A program made the translations under genes and the position numbers. Below the pieces are notes generated by a model. The model was not told the origin of the DNA. It saw only the letters and a list, made by a program, of their open reading frames with translations, and ran no database searches. A DNA stretch of 64,000 nt from Bernardetiaceae bacterium (GTDB lineage: Bacteria > Bacteroidota > Bacteroidia > Cytophagales > Thermoflexibacteraceae), in the NCBI GenBank assembly GCA_025057115.1, contig JANWWZ010000009.1:1-64000 (forward strand). Direction: 5' to 3'. This document shows positions 30,015 to 38,182 of the stretch, one piece after another (positions within the stretch are counted from its first letter, which is position 1; each line of letters opens with the position of its first letter).

Positions 30015-30079
30015 ATGTACGTATCCCTAAAACCTTTGTGAAGTTAGTAAGAATTTTGCTAACCTTTTCCACTCAAACT

Positions 30080-30106
30080 AAAAAAGCGCTGCTTGGGAGG
30101 CAGCGC
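30080..30106 (-). terminator. Terminator after the M23 peptidase gene
   Basis: The stem GCGCTGC (30086-30092) with GCAGCGC (30100-30106) has a 7-nt loop and on the minus strand runs into TTTTT. It lies about 90 bp past the peptidase stop and separates it from the thioredoxin gene. Confidence 0.8.
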
Positions 30107-30193
30107 AGAGGTATTGCTATAACTATTTTTTCGCTGGTATGGGTAAATTGTAACGCAAATGCAACAAATTTTCTAATGACTTGCCCTACATTC

Positions 30194-31174
30194 TTAGTTG
30201 CCGCCTAAAGAAGGACGGTCTTGCTCGGCTTGACGAAGCACTTCAGCATATTCTGAAGGGGTTAGACTGCCGCCAAAATAATGCACTGGATTGACTTTTT
30301 GCCCGCGTATAATTACCTCGTAGTGCAGGTGAGGTGAAATAGAAACTCCTGTGCTGCCTACTCTGCCTATCATCTGCCCTCGCTTTACTCGCTGACCTAC
30401 TTTCACGGTATACGCCGAAAGATGGGCATATTTGGTTACGTACCCATCTCCATGGTCAATTTCGATGCACTTGCCATATCCACCATCGTAGTCAGCCATG
30501 CGCACAACGCCGTTTCCGGTGGCATATACGGGAGTTCCTATGGGAGCGGCAAAATCACAACCAGTGTGAAACTTTCTGATTTTATAAATAGGGTGCATGC
30601 GATTGCCGTAGCCCGAGATAAACATCGTTTTTGCATTCAAAGCTACAGGTACAATGGCAGGGATAGCAGCTAAGCGCTCTTCTTTTTTTGCTTGTAGCTG
30701 GATGATTTCATCGTAAGATTTAGACTGGACGTACATCTGCCGCCTGAGTTGGTCGAGCTTTTTAAAACTACTTACGATAAGCTCTTCTCGTTTTAACCCT
30801 TCTTCTAACAAATGGCGATACCTTTCCGCTCCTCCTATGCCGCCTTTGCGAATTTCTTCAGGAATGGGCTCAGATTGTAGCACTAAGCGATATACTTTGT
30901 CATCTCGTTCTTGTAACCTTTCCAGCACTTGAGAAACTTCTGCCATTTGTTTGGAAAGGAGCTCGTACTTTAACAAAAGTTGCTGATTTTCTTCTCGAAG
31001 TGCAGCTTCTGCAGAGGAAGGGAAAAATATATTGGCAACCTGGAAAAAGACAAATCCAAAAAATGCACTCAAGAGAATAAAACCGGCAGCATTGATTAGG
31101 ATTTCGGCAGTAGTTCTTTTAATAGGTTCGTAGCGACACGTTTCCGTGTCATAGTAGTATTTAATTCTTGCCAT
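30194..31174 (-). CDS. M23-family peptidoglycan endopeptidase, membrane-anchored
   Basis: This 326-residue protein has an N-terminal cytoplasmic stretch, one membrane helix (AAGFILLSAFFGFVFFQV, near residue 30) and a coiled coil rich in Glu/Leu/Arg (about 58-105). The C-terminal LytM/M23 domain carries the zinc ligands: His and Asp in HTGCDFAAPIGTPVYA, and HLH in SISPHLHYEVIIRG. It should cut cell-wall crosslinks or activate amidases during growth or division, as M23 family members do. The gene stands alone with its own terminator. Confidence 0.92.
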   Translation of the reverse strand: MARIKYYYDTETCRYEPIKRTTAEILINAAGFILLSAFFGFVFFQVANIFFPSSAEAALREENQQLLLKYELLSKQMAEVSQVLERLQERDDKVYRLVLQSEPIPEEIRKGGIGGAERYRHLLEEGLKREELIVSSFKKLDQLRRQMYVQSKSYDEIIQLQAKKEERLAAIPAIVPVALNAKTMFISGYGNRMHPIYKIRKFHTGCDFAAPIGTPVYATGNGVVRMADYDGGYGKCIEIDHGDGYVTKYAHLSAYTVKVGQRVKRGQMIGRVGSTGVSISPHLHYEVIIRGQKVNPVHYFGGSLTPSEYAEVLRQAEQDRPSLGGN

Positions 31175-31351
31175 AAGACTTGCAAGTTTAGTGATAAAAC
31201 AATAATCCTAATTTCAGACGCGAACACCAATTGGCGCAGTCTAATTTCGTTCATGCAATCTTAGCAACAACCCCGCATAAATGCAAAATTCTTAGCAAAA
31301 AAGTAGGCAAGGCAGGAACTTTTTATTTTCGTGGATAACATTGGGGCAAAC

Positions 31352-32428
31352 ATGAATGGTATGCGCTTTCCTATTGACCAACCTGGTGCTGTTCGCCCAG
31401 GTGAAGAGCTCAATATCAGTGAGCTAAGTGCTTTCTTGAAGCAACACTTCCCCCAACAGGAAGCAAGCTTAACTATAGAGCAATTCCCAGCGGGTTTTTC
31501 TAACCTTACTTACCTTATTCGTTGGGGCAAGAAAGAACTGGTATTGCGCCGCCCTCCTTTTGGAGTTAATATCCAATCAGCCCACGATATGCGGCGTGAG
31601 TATGAAATCTTGCGCATGCTGGAGCCTGTCTATGCCAAAGTTCCTAAACCGTTGGTTTACACCAATGACACCTCCATCATAGGCGCCGAATTTTATTTGA
31701 TGGAACGCCTCCACGGCGTGATTTTGCGTCATCCCTTGCCACAGATCAAAGGTGAGCAACTGCGGGCAGTTTCTATTTCAATTATTCAAAATCTAGCCGA
31801 CTTACACGCCATCGATATCTACAAAACTGGACTGGTGCACATAGGCAAGCCTGAAGGTTATGTACAACGCCAAGTGGAAGGTTGGATAAAACGCTATCAA
31901 AAATCTGCTATAGAGCCCATCGAATCACTCCATCACGTGGCAGAATGGCTGCAAGCCCATTTACCTGCTGAAAATGCCCCTGCACTAATTCACAACGACT
32001 ACAAATACGACAATCTATTGTTAAACCCCAACAATCTCACCGAAGTAATTGCAGTACTGGATTGGGAAATGGCTACAGTAGGCGATCCATTGATGGACTT
32101 AGGCACTACTTTAGCTTATTGGGCGGACGAGGATAGCCCTTCTGTACTTAAGCGATATGCGACCCTCACAGCCCTTGCTGGCAACTTGAATCGAGAGGAG
32201 GTAGCTCAGGTCTACGCGCAAGCAAGTGGCAGGGATATTAGCCATCTTTTATTTTACTATGTGTTCGGCTGTTATAAAGTAGCAGTGATTGCCCAGCAAA
32301 TCTACGCCCGTTACAAAAAAGGACTTACGCAAGACAAGCGCTTTGCCGATTTAATTCACGTAGTGAAAGCCTGTGGTGAGAGTGCGGCAAACGCCATTAA
32401 GTTCGGAAGAGTTACGCACTGGAAATAA
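31352..32428 (+). CDS. Aminoglycoside-phosphotransferase-fold protein, ACAD10/11-like
   Basis: The kinase-like fold has the phosphate-transfer loop HNDYKYDNLLL and the magnesium-binding LDWEMATVGDPLMDLG, with GFSNLTYLIRWGKKELVLRR at the N-terminal lobe. This pattern is that of the APH family next to acyl-CoA dehydrogenase genes, not of resistance enzymes. The substrate is unknown; some relatives phosphorylate hydroxy-acyl compounds. The start used is an ATG (MNGMRFPIDQPG) rather than the GTG 21 bp upstream; the ATG three codons on is also possible. Length is about 358 residues. The next gene follows on the same strand after 55 bp. Confidence 0.82.
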   Translation: MNGMRFPIDQPGAVRPGEELNISELSAFLKQHFPQQEASLTIEQFPAGFSNLTYLIRWGKKELVLRRPPFGVNIQSAHDMRREYEILRMLEPVYAKVPKPLVYTNDTSIIGAEFYLMERLHGVILRHPLPQIKGEQLRAVSISIIQNLADLHAIDIYKTGLVHIGKPEGYVQRQVEGWIKRYQKSAIEPIESLHHVAEWLQAHLPAENAPALIHNDYKYDNLLLNPNNLTEVIAVLDWEMATVGDPLMDLGTTLAYWADEDSPSVLKRYATLTALAGNLNREEVAQVYAQASGRDISHLLFYYVFGCYKVAVIAQQIYARYKKGLTQDKRFADLIHVVKACGESAANAIKFGRVTHWK

Positions 32429-32483
32429 CTACTATTGCAAGCCATCTTAGTAAATTATACAAAAGTCCGTTGTCTATACAACC

Positions 32484-33284
32484 ATGCAGGTAGTTATCGA
32501 CCAAATGCAAAGGCAAGTTGCCCTGCCTGCCTTGCCGCAAAAAATTATCTCCTTAGTGCCTTCTTTAACAGAGTTACTTTACGAGTTAGGATTAAGCCAG
32601 CGCATAGTAGGAGTTACCAAATTTTGCGTTCATCCTGCCCAAGCCCGAAAAACGAAAACTATTATTGGCGGCACTAAGCAGTTTCGCATGGAGGTGATCC
32701 ATCACCTCTATCCCGACTTAATTATTGGCAACAAAGAAGAAAACTACCGCGAAGGCATTGAATCACTTTCTCTTCATTATCCAGTTTGGATGAGCGATAT
32801 TACTACCTTAGAAGATGCCCTACAAATGATTCTATCTATTGGCAACATTACTGGAACGGAAGCAAAAGCCTTTGCATTGGCAGAAAACATACGCCAAAAA
32901 TTTGTTCTTCTGAAAGAGAAAACTGCTTTTTGCTCAAGACCTCGCGTTCTATATCTTATTTGGCGTAAGCCTTGGATGGCTGCCGGGAAAAATACTTTCA
33001 TTGACGACATGCTACAATGGGCGGGCTGGCAAAATGTCCTGGCATTGCCTCGATATCCAGTACTGACGGAAAAGCAAATGACTGAACTGGCTCCTGACTG
33101 GGTATTTCTTTCCTCAGAGCCTTTTCCCTTTGGTCAAAAACACATAGCAGAATTGCGACCCTTACTCCCTAAAGCACGCTTCCAGCTTGTAGAGGGGCAA
33201 ATGTTTTCTTGGTATGGCAGTCGATTGCTACACAGTGCTGACTATTTTGCTAGTTTGCAAAGGGCGTCTCGTACTTTGGGTTAA
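32484..33284 (+). CDS. TroA-like (BtuF-type) helical-backbone metal receptor without signal peptide
   Basis: This 266-residue protein has the fold of cobalamin- or haem-type periplasmic receptors: RIVGVTKFCVHP, YPDLIIGNKEEN, then a long helix and IDDMLQWAGWQNV and LAPDWVFLSSEPF. There is no signal peptide or lipobox: the chain starts directly at MQVVIDQMQRQV, as in solitary cytoplasmic-looking relatives found in Bacteroidota. No permease or ATPase gene is adjacent. It could be an intracellular sensor or carrier, or use another export route; the function is not known. Confidence 0.75.
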   Translation: MQVVIDQMQRQVALPALPQKIISLVPSLTELLYELGLSQRIVGVTKFCVHPAQARKTKTIIGGTKQFRMEVIHHLYPDLIIGNKEENYREGIESLSLHYPVWMSDITTLEDALQMILSIGNITGTEAKAFALAENIRQKFVLLKEKTAFCSRPRVLYLIWRKPWMAAGKNTFIDDMLQWAGWQNVLALPRYPVLTEKQMTELAPDWVFLSSEPFPFGQKHIAELRPLLPKARFQLVEGQMFSWYGSRLLHSADYFASLQRASRTLG

Positions 33285-33293
33285 TTTTGGGGC

Positions 33294-33947
33294 TCACCAA
33301 TCTTCGGGAGTTCGCATAAAGTAGTCGCCTGACTCATGGGGGATGATCTGAAGAACTTTTGCCAACGTGAGGCGCACCAGTAGAGTAGAAGCCTCCTTGA
33401 GGGATAAATGAGCAATGCGAGCAAAGGTTGCTACGTTGATCTGCCGATGTTCTGCTAGGTAATGCAATAGTAGGCGTTCGCGTTCTCCGTAAGTAAAGCC
33501 AATTTGTTGCCCCGAATTGGCATATTTGAGAATCTGACGCATTTCACGGCTGGCTTGTACACTGCGGTCAGCTACGCGTACGTAAGCTCGCCCCCTCCCT
33601 TGCCGAAAGTTGTAAATGACAAATACGGGCTTTTGTTGGCAAGGTTTGATGTAAAACACAAGTACTGTTCTATTAGCTGCAACGGGCACCTGTTTAAGTT
33701 CATACTCCACTGGTGGACTGCAATACTTGGCAATAGCATTTTTAATTACAAAGGCATCTTCATCGGGGTATTTGAGTCCAGGCAGAGAGCCATCATCGCC
33801 CACTCCAATGAGCAAGAAGCCGCCTTCTGTATTGGCAAACGCTACCACTTCGCGCATAATTTTGTCGGGGTGCGATGCTTTTCTTTTAAATTCTATGGTG
33901 AGCCCCTCCCCTTGAGCAACTAATTTTTTCAGCTCGCGCAGTTCCAT
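33294..33947 (-). CDS. AlbA_2-domain protein with winged-helix-like C-terminus
   Basis: This 217-residue protein has the Schlafen AlbA_2 domain: GEGLTIEFKRKASHPDKIMREVVAFANTEGG, FLLIGVGDDGSLPG, then VFYIKP and GRAYVRVADRS. The C-terminal part from about residue 155 looks like a winged helix (LAEHRQINVATFARIAHLSLKEASTLLVRL). Such proteins are believed to act in DNA or RNA transactions or regulation. It follows hpt by 12 bp on the same strand and may be the last gene of the symporter-hpt operon. Confidence 0.8.
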   Translation of the reverse strand: MELRELKKLVAQGEGLTIEFKRKASHPDKIMREVVAFANTEGGFLLIGVGDDGSLPGLKYPDEDAFVIKNAIAKYCSPPVEYELKQVPVAANRTVLVFYIKPCQQKPVFVIYNFRQGRGRAYVRVADRSVQASREMRQILKYANSGQQIGFTYGERERLLLHYLAEHRQINVATFARIAHLSLKEASTLLVRLTLAKVLQIIPHESGDYFMRTPEDW

Positions 33948-33959
33948 TGCGCTGGAGAT

Positions 33960-34535
33960 TTACTCAGTGCTCCAATCTTTTAGATCTCCTTGTGGGTCAG
34001 GAATTTGGTCTAAAATAAACAAGTCGCGTAAATTTCTTCCATATCCATCATAATCCAGTCCGTAGCCAACTACGAAGCGCGGCTCGATGCAAAAGCCCAC
34101 GTATTTAATTTGCACAGCCTTTTGCAGTGCGTCGGGCTTGAGCAACAGTGCCACTACTTCCACAGAAGCTGGCTGATAGCGCTTGATTTCAGCAATCACT
34201 TCTGTGATAGTGATGCCCGTATCAATAATATCTTCAATAACTATGATATGACGCCCGCGCAGGTCTTCTTCTATTCCAATAATTTGGTCCACCGTGCCGC
34301 TGCTGTGCATATTATGGTAAGAGGTAAACTTGACAAAGGAGATCTCCGAGGGAATATCTACAGTGCGTATCAGGTCGGCGGCGAAAATAAAAGCACCATT
34401 TAACACCGCTATAAACAAGGGATATTTTCCAGCATAGTCGTGGCTAATCTGCCTTCCCAGCTGTTGAACGCGCTGGCTAAGGGCTTCCGAGTCAATATAC
34501 GGTATAAAATATTTGTCCTTAATGAGCAACCGCAT
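33960..34535 (-). CDS. hpt: Hypoxanthine phosphoribosyltransferase
   Basis: The product converts hypoxanthine or guanine with PRPP to IMP or GMP in purine salvage. The 191-residue protein carries the PRPP-binding motif HIIVIEDIIDTGITITEVI near residue 97, and VALLLKPDALQ and YVGFCIEPRFVVGYGLDYDG near the end, the classical HPRT pattern. It starts 5 bp after the small-subunit gene of a LeuT-like transporter, so the two are likely one transcript with AlbA_2. Confidence 0.95.
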   Translation of the reverse strand: MRLLIKDKYFIPYIDSEALSQRVQQLGRQISHDYAGKYPLFIAVLNGAFIFAADLIRTVDIPSEISFVKFTSYHNMHSSGTVDQIIGIEEDLRGRHIIVIEDIIDTGITITEVIAEIKRYQPASVEVVALLLKPDALQKAVQIKYVGFCIEPRFVVGYGLDYDGYGRNLRDLFILDQIPDPQGDLKDWSTE

Positions 34536-34540
34536 AGCAG

Positions 34541-34648
34541 TTAGTCATTCTTAGGCGGTGTTTTGAGCACTTTCCAGAAAAAATACCCTGTAATGCAAGT
34601 AACTAACACTTGCACGCTCACCATCATCACTAAAGCAATAGGGGACAT
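34541..34648 (-). CDS. Small single-helix partner of the sodium symporter (MetS-like)
   Basis: This 35-residue frame is below usual gene-finding limits. It starts at an ATG 10 bp after the symporter stop and ends 5 bp before hpt. The protein reads MSPIALVMMVSVQVLVTC, then a polar end FFWKVLKTPPKND: one hydrophobic helix with a short charged tail. This matches the pattern of the small subunits (MetS family) encoded directly after bacterial NSS-family transporters. Assignment rests on position and layout; the sequence is too short for more. Confidence 0.7.
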   Translation of the reverse strand: MSPIALVMMVSVQVLVTCITGYFFWKVLKTPPKND

Positions 34649-34658
34649 GGCAATATGT

Positions 34659-36263
34659 TTAATGATTCAACTTGCTTTTCTTGCGCTTGCGATAAGCTAC
34701 AGCCACTAAAGCAGCTATTCCCACAAAAGTAGCCAACAATAATAACCGCGACGCATTGACAAAGGCGATGGATTTTTCTAAAAAATCAATTTTAGCCTGA
34801 TCCTGCGACAGTTGGGCTTGAGCTAGTTGCTGGTAGAGAGTTTGATTGGTGACCTGACGCCATACATCAGGCAAACTGCTGAAAAATACCACTCCCAGCA
34901 AAATAGGTGTAATGTATTTGATGATGTATTTGTAAATGTACGGTATTTTGATGTCGGCTCCAGCGTTAATTTCTTCCCAGCCTTTCTCCATGCCGAAAAC
35001 CCAAGCAAATAGGACAATTTCAGCAAAGGCAAAGAAAACTAAGGAGAAAGTACCTGCCCAAAAGTCGTATTCGTCAAACACGCCGTATTGAAAGAACAAG
35101 ACAGTAGGAAGGCCAAGTAGCAAAATAGCCAAACCGAACATCCATGCCGCTTGCTCTCGGTTCCAGTTGAACTCGTCTTGTAAAAAACCTACAAAAGGCG
35201 TTCCCATTGCCAGAGAAGAAGTAATACCAGCAAAAAAGAGCAATCCAAACCAAAAGGTACCGCTGAGAGCAGCCAGTAAGGGTCCCCATTGTTCAAACAA
35301 ATAAGGCAGGGTTCTAAAACCCAATCCTAAGCCGCCGTTTTTAGTCATTTCCACGACGGTATCAATACCCAGATAACCCACAGAAATGGGAATGAGAATA
35401 GAACTTCCCAGCACTACTTCTACAAATTCATTCATCCAACCCGCGCTCATGGAGTTGAGAGCAATGTCATCTTTCGATTTCAAGTAAGAAGCGTAACACT
35501 GAATAGATCCCATGCCCACCGAAAGAGTAAAGAAAATTTGCCCTGCTGCCGCTAGCCATACTTTAGGGCTCCAAATGCTGGAAAAATCAGGTGTCCAGAG
35601 GAAATTAAGTCCTGCTGTACCGTTGTTAATTGCTCCGTTTTCACCTGCTTTGATGGTAATGGCTTGGATGGCTAAGAAAATTCCAAACATGATTAACAAC
35701 GGCATGGCAACTTTGGCTACTTTCTCCACCCCTCCCTTGAGCCCTCGAGAGAGAAAATAAGTGTTCAACCCTAGGCACAGGAGCCAAAACCATATAGCCT
35801 CATAAGGAATGCTAGTGGTGGTAGAATTCACATTGACGTAATCGCTAAAAAAAGCCGCCACTTGCCCACTGTCTTTGTTGTGAAAAGTTCCTACCAAAGA
35901 GTGGTAGATATAAGCTAACGTCCAGGACTCCAAGTAACAGTAATACGCTGCTACTGCCAAATTAGTGAAAATGCCAAACACGCCAATGTACTTCCAAAAA
36001 GGCTGTTTGTTCATAGCATCCATGATAAAAGGCGTACTATGATGCCCAAATTTACCTCCATAGCGTCCTATGCTCCACTCCACCATTAGCAAAGGCAATC
36101 CCATCAATAAAAAGCAAACCAGATACGGAATGATGAAAGCACCTCCTCCGTTTTGAATGGCTTGCACCGGAAAGCGCAAAAAGTTACCCAGTCCTACGGC
36201 ATTTCCCGCCATTGCTAGTACCAGTCCTATGCGAGAACCCCAAGATTCCTTGTTAGCACTCAT
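34659..36263 (-). CDS. LeuT-like sodium-dependent amino-acid symporter (NSS/SNF family)
   Basis: This 534-residue protein with about twelve membrane helices imports an amino acid with sodium. The first helix GNAVGLGNFLRFPVQA is nearly that of Aquifex LeuT, including the residues that bind sodium and substrate, followed by NGGGAFIIPYLV and IGRYGGKFGHHSTPF. The two conserved halves and the FFTLSVGMGS segment of helix 6 are present. The substrate is likely a hydrophobic amino acid, by similarity. A 35-residue partner gene follows and then hpt. Confidence 0.93.
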   Translation of the reverse strand: MSANKESWGSRIGLVLAMAGNAVGLGNFLRFPVQAIQNGGGAFIIPYLVCFLLMGLPLLMVEWSIGRYGGKFGHHSTPFIMDAMNKQPFWKYIGVFGIFTNLAVAAYYCYLESWTLAYIYHSLVGTFHNKDSGQVAAFFSDYVNVNSTTTSIPYEAIWFWLLCLGLNTYFLSRGLKGGVEKVAKVAMPLLIMFGIFLAIQAITIKAGENGAINNGTAGLNFLWTPDFSSIWSPKVWLAAAGQIFFTLSVGMGSIQCYASYLKSKDDIALNSMSAGWMNEFVEVVLGSSILIPISVGYLGIDTVVEMTKNGGLGLGFRTLPYLFEQWGPLLAALSGTFWFGLLFFAGITSSLAMGTPFVGFLQDEFNWNREQAAWMFGLAILLLGLPTVLFFQYGVFDEYDFWAGTFSLVFFAFAEIVLFAWVFGMEKGWEEINAGADIKIPYIYKYIIKYITPILLGVVFFSSLPDVWRQVTNQTLYQQLAQAQLSQDQAKIDFLEKSIAFVNASRLLLLATFVGIAALVAVAYRKRKKSKLNH

Positions 36264-36310
36264 TCGAAACAGTCTTGTGATTAGTTATTTGTCTTGAGCT
36301 ACTTCCTTGA

Positions 36311-36342
36311 GCAGGTGTTTAGCAAGGTTTGTACTCACCTGC
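36311..36342. promoter_or_regulatory. Inverted repeat between divergent genes
   Basis: GCAGGTG (36311-36317) and CACCTGC (36336-36342) are perfect 7-bp arms with an 18-nt spacer. They lie between the divergent symporter gene and the small exported Lys-rich protein. It could be an operator or an RNA hairpin. No partner regulator is recognised. Confidence 0.3.
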
Positions 36343-36420
36343 AAAATTTAAACAACGCTATTGGCATGTAATAATACGATTAAATCCACTACTTTTACAA
36401 CACCTTCAACACTTTCGCAC

Positions 36421-36633
36421 ATGAAAAAGACACTAGCAACGCTTGTAGTGATGACAGGAGTATTTTTAAACAGTTGGTCTGCTAGCTTGGTCAATCTCTT
36501 TGGCGACAAGCCCCCTGTTGTCCTACAGAATGATGACGATACTAAGAAAGACAAAAAAAGCCACAAGAAAAATAAAAAATCCTCTTGTTGTTCCAAATCC
36601 TGTCGTAGTGCCAAGAAGCAATCCGAACAATGA
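36421..36633 (+). CDS. Small exported Lys/Cys-rich protein of unknown function
   Basis: This 70-residue protein starts MKKTLATLVVMTGVFLNSW, a signal peptide, and ends in a Lys/Ser-rich tail with CCSKSCRS. The charged stretch DDDTKKDKKSHKKNKKSS dominates the mature part. I do not recognise the family. Its last codons overlap the next start by 4 bp (ATGA), so the two are translationally coupled. The cysteine-rich end could bind metal or form disulphides; this is a guess. An upstream TTG or other start would only extend the leader. Confidence 0.5.
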   Translation: MKKTLATLVVMTGVFLNSWSASLVNLFGDKPPVVLQNDDDTKKDKKSHKKNKKSSCCSKSCRSAKKQSEQ

Positions 36634-37175
36634 AGTTACTTCGTGGGCTAATCATCTGCTGTCAGGTAGGTATGTGCGCTGCAGTTGGTACCCATTGCGG
36701 ATCCACTTACCAAGTATATGCATGGCAAAGAGGGCAAGCGCGCCACATGAATTTGCGCACTAAAGATACGCTCAAAACTCCTTTTTCACTAGTAAAAGCC
36801 CAGGACTACGGCATTGTAGTGGAATTTTTTTCTGCTCCGATGCTTTCTATTAGTTCAGGAGCTTTGCCTGCCAGTCGACAAGAGCTAGTCAATGATGTTA
36901 TTCGGCAAATTATTATCACTGCTGACAAGGAAGTAGAAAAATTTCAAGCGGGAGAAAACCTCAATAAAATTTTTTTGGCAAATGTTACCGCTGATGATTT
37001 TCGCATCCCGGCAGATAGTTTTGCGCGCCGCCCCCCTGTACCAGTTACCCGAGTACTTTTTTTGAAATTCAATCAGTCAGTTCAAAAACGCGACACTATT
37101 ACTTTCCAACTGACTTTGCAATTACTTCCCCCTCGGCAGTTTAGTTTCAAATTGCCTCCTATTGTATTGGAGTAA
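36630..37175 (+). CDS. Exported hypothetical protein, coupled to the Lys-rich protein
   Basis: This 181-residue protein has a weak signal or membrane segment at the N-terminus (LLRGLIICCQVGMCAAVG). The body has segments such as VIRQIIITADKEVEKFQAGENLNKIF and FRIPADSF, ending with a Gln/Leu/Pro-rich part (FQLTLQLLPPRQFSFKLPPIVLE). I do not recognise it. Its ATG overlaps the stop of the preceding small gene by 4 bp. Confidence 0.55.
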   Translation: MKLLRGLIICCQVGMCAAVGTHCGSTYQVYAWQRGQARHMNLRTKDTLKTPFSLVKAQDYGIVVEFFSAPMLSISSGALPASRQELVNDVIRQIIITADKEVEKFQAGENLNKIFLANVTADDFRIPADSFARRPPVPVTRVLFLKFNQSVQKRDTITFQLTLQLLPPRQFSFKLPPIVLE

Positions 37176-37341
37176 AGCAGTCTGGTGCGTATCTCCGAAA
37201 GTTGCAAAAAGTTCTTCTTGCTAAGCATGATGCCCTGCCAGCAAAGCAAATTTTTAGTTTTCAACTCACTTGCAGGCAGCTGGTAATTTTGCCCAGCAAC
37301 ATGCTAACACAACAAAGATTGCAAGAGGCTAATTTGTAAAT

Positions 37342-38097
37342 TTAGCGGCAAGTATAGCCACCATCTACAGGCAAAGTAATCCCCGTAACGTAGCGCGACT
37401 CATCACTGGCAAGGTAAACAGCAGCATAGGCAATATCTTTTACTTCAGGCATGCCAGGAATGATGTTGAGATTAAATAGCTGGTTACGAGTAGCTTCTGG
37501 GTCAGGAGAAGTATTGATGAAATGCTCTACCAAGTCAGTCATTACAGCTGTGGGGGCAATGGCATTTACTCGAATATTCTCCGCCCCGTACTCAATAGCA
37601 ACTGCTCGAGTAAGGTTAATCACCGCTCCTTTGGAAGCGCAATAGGCTGGCAAGTTGGGGAAACCTACCATACCCGCAATCGAAGCCATGTTAATGATAG
37701 AGCCTCCTTTGGGTTGCTGGCGCATCATTAGGTCTAGGCATGCTTTCATCACATAGAAAACACCATTCAAATTCACCTCTATAACGCGCTTCCAATTATC
37801 CAACGAACTAAGATGCGAAATTTTTTGCTCGCCATCTATGCCAGCATTGTTTACCAGCACGTCCAGCCGACCAAATTGCTGCTCTATTTCCTTGAGTACC
37901 TGAGCTACTGCAGAAGCATCCGTTACATCTAAGTGAAAAAAAGTGCCTTTGATACTTTGGGCTACTGCTTGACCTTTCTCAGCATTAATATCGGCAATGA
38001 TTACCCTTGCTCCCTGCCGAGCAAATTCTTCAGCGATGCCTTTTCCTAAACCTGCTGCACCGCCTGTAATGAAAGTTATCTTTCCTGCCAGTCTCAT
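37342..38097 (-). CDS. SDR-family oxidoreductase, FabG-like
   Basis: This 251-residue short-chain dehydrogenase has the cofactor motif TGGAAGLGKGIAEEF, the acidic residue at the end of strand two (IIADINAE, suggesting NAD preference), NNAG, the catalytic INMASIAG and YCASKGAVINLTRAVA with Tyr/Lys, and the end VDGGYTCR. It is a classical FabG-like enzyme, but with no fatty-acid genes nearby it is more likely a general 3-hydroxy/keto-acid oxidoreductase. It precedes crtB on the same strand, 85 bp apart, and is probably not part of the carotenoid unit. Confidence 0.87.
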   Translation of the reverse strand: MRLAGKITFITGGAAGLGKGIAEEFARQGARVIIADINAEKGQAVAQSIKGTFFHLDVTDASAVAQVLKEIEQQFGRLDVLVNNAGIDGEQKISHLSSLDNWKRVIEVNLNGVFYVMKACLDLMMRQQPKGGSIINMASIAGMVGFPNLPAYCASKGAVINLTRAVAIEYGAENIRVNAIAPTAVMTDLVEHFINTSPDPEATRNQLFNLNIIPGMPEVKDIAYAAVYLASDESRYVTGITLPVDGGYTCR

Positions 38098-38182
38098 ATT
38101 AAGGTGTGGTTAATGGGGTATTTGGCAAAGGCAAGTTAGTGGAATTTTGACATAGTTAACTGGCAGGTACAATTTTTTTGGT

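Noticed and set aside
31352-32428. Aminoglycoside resistance gene
   Set aside because: The fold is shared, but the sequence pattern is that of the ACAD10/11-like group, with no resistance-gene context.
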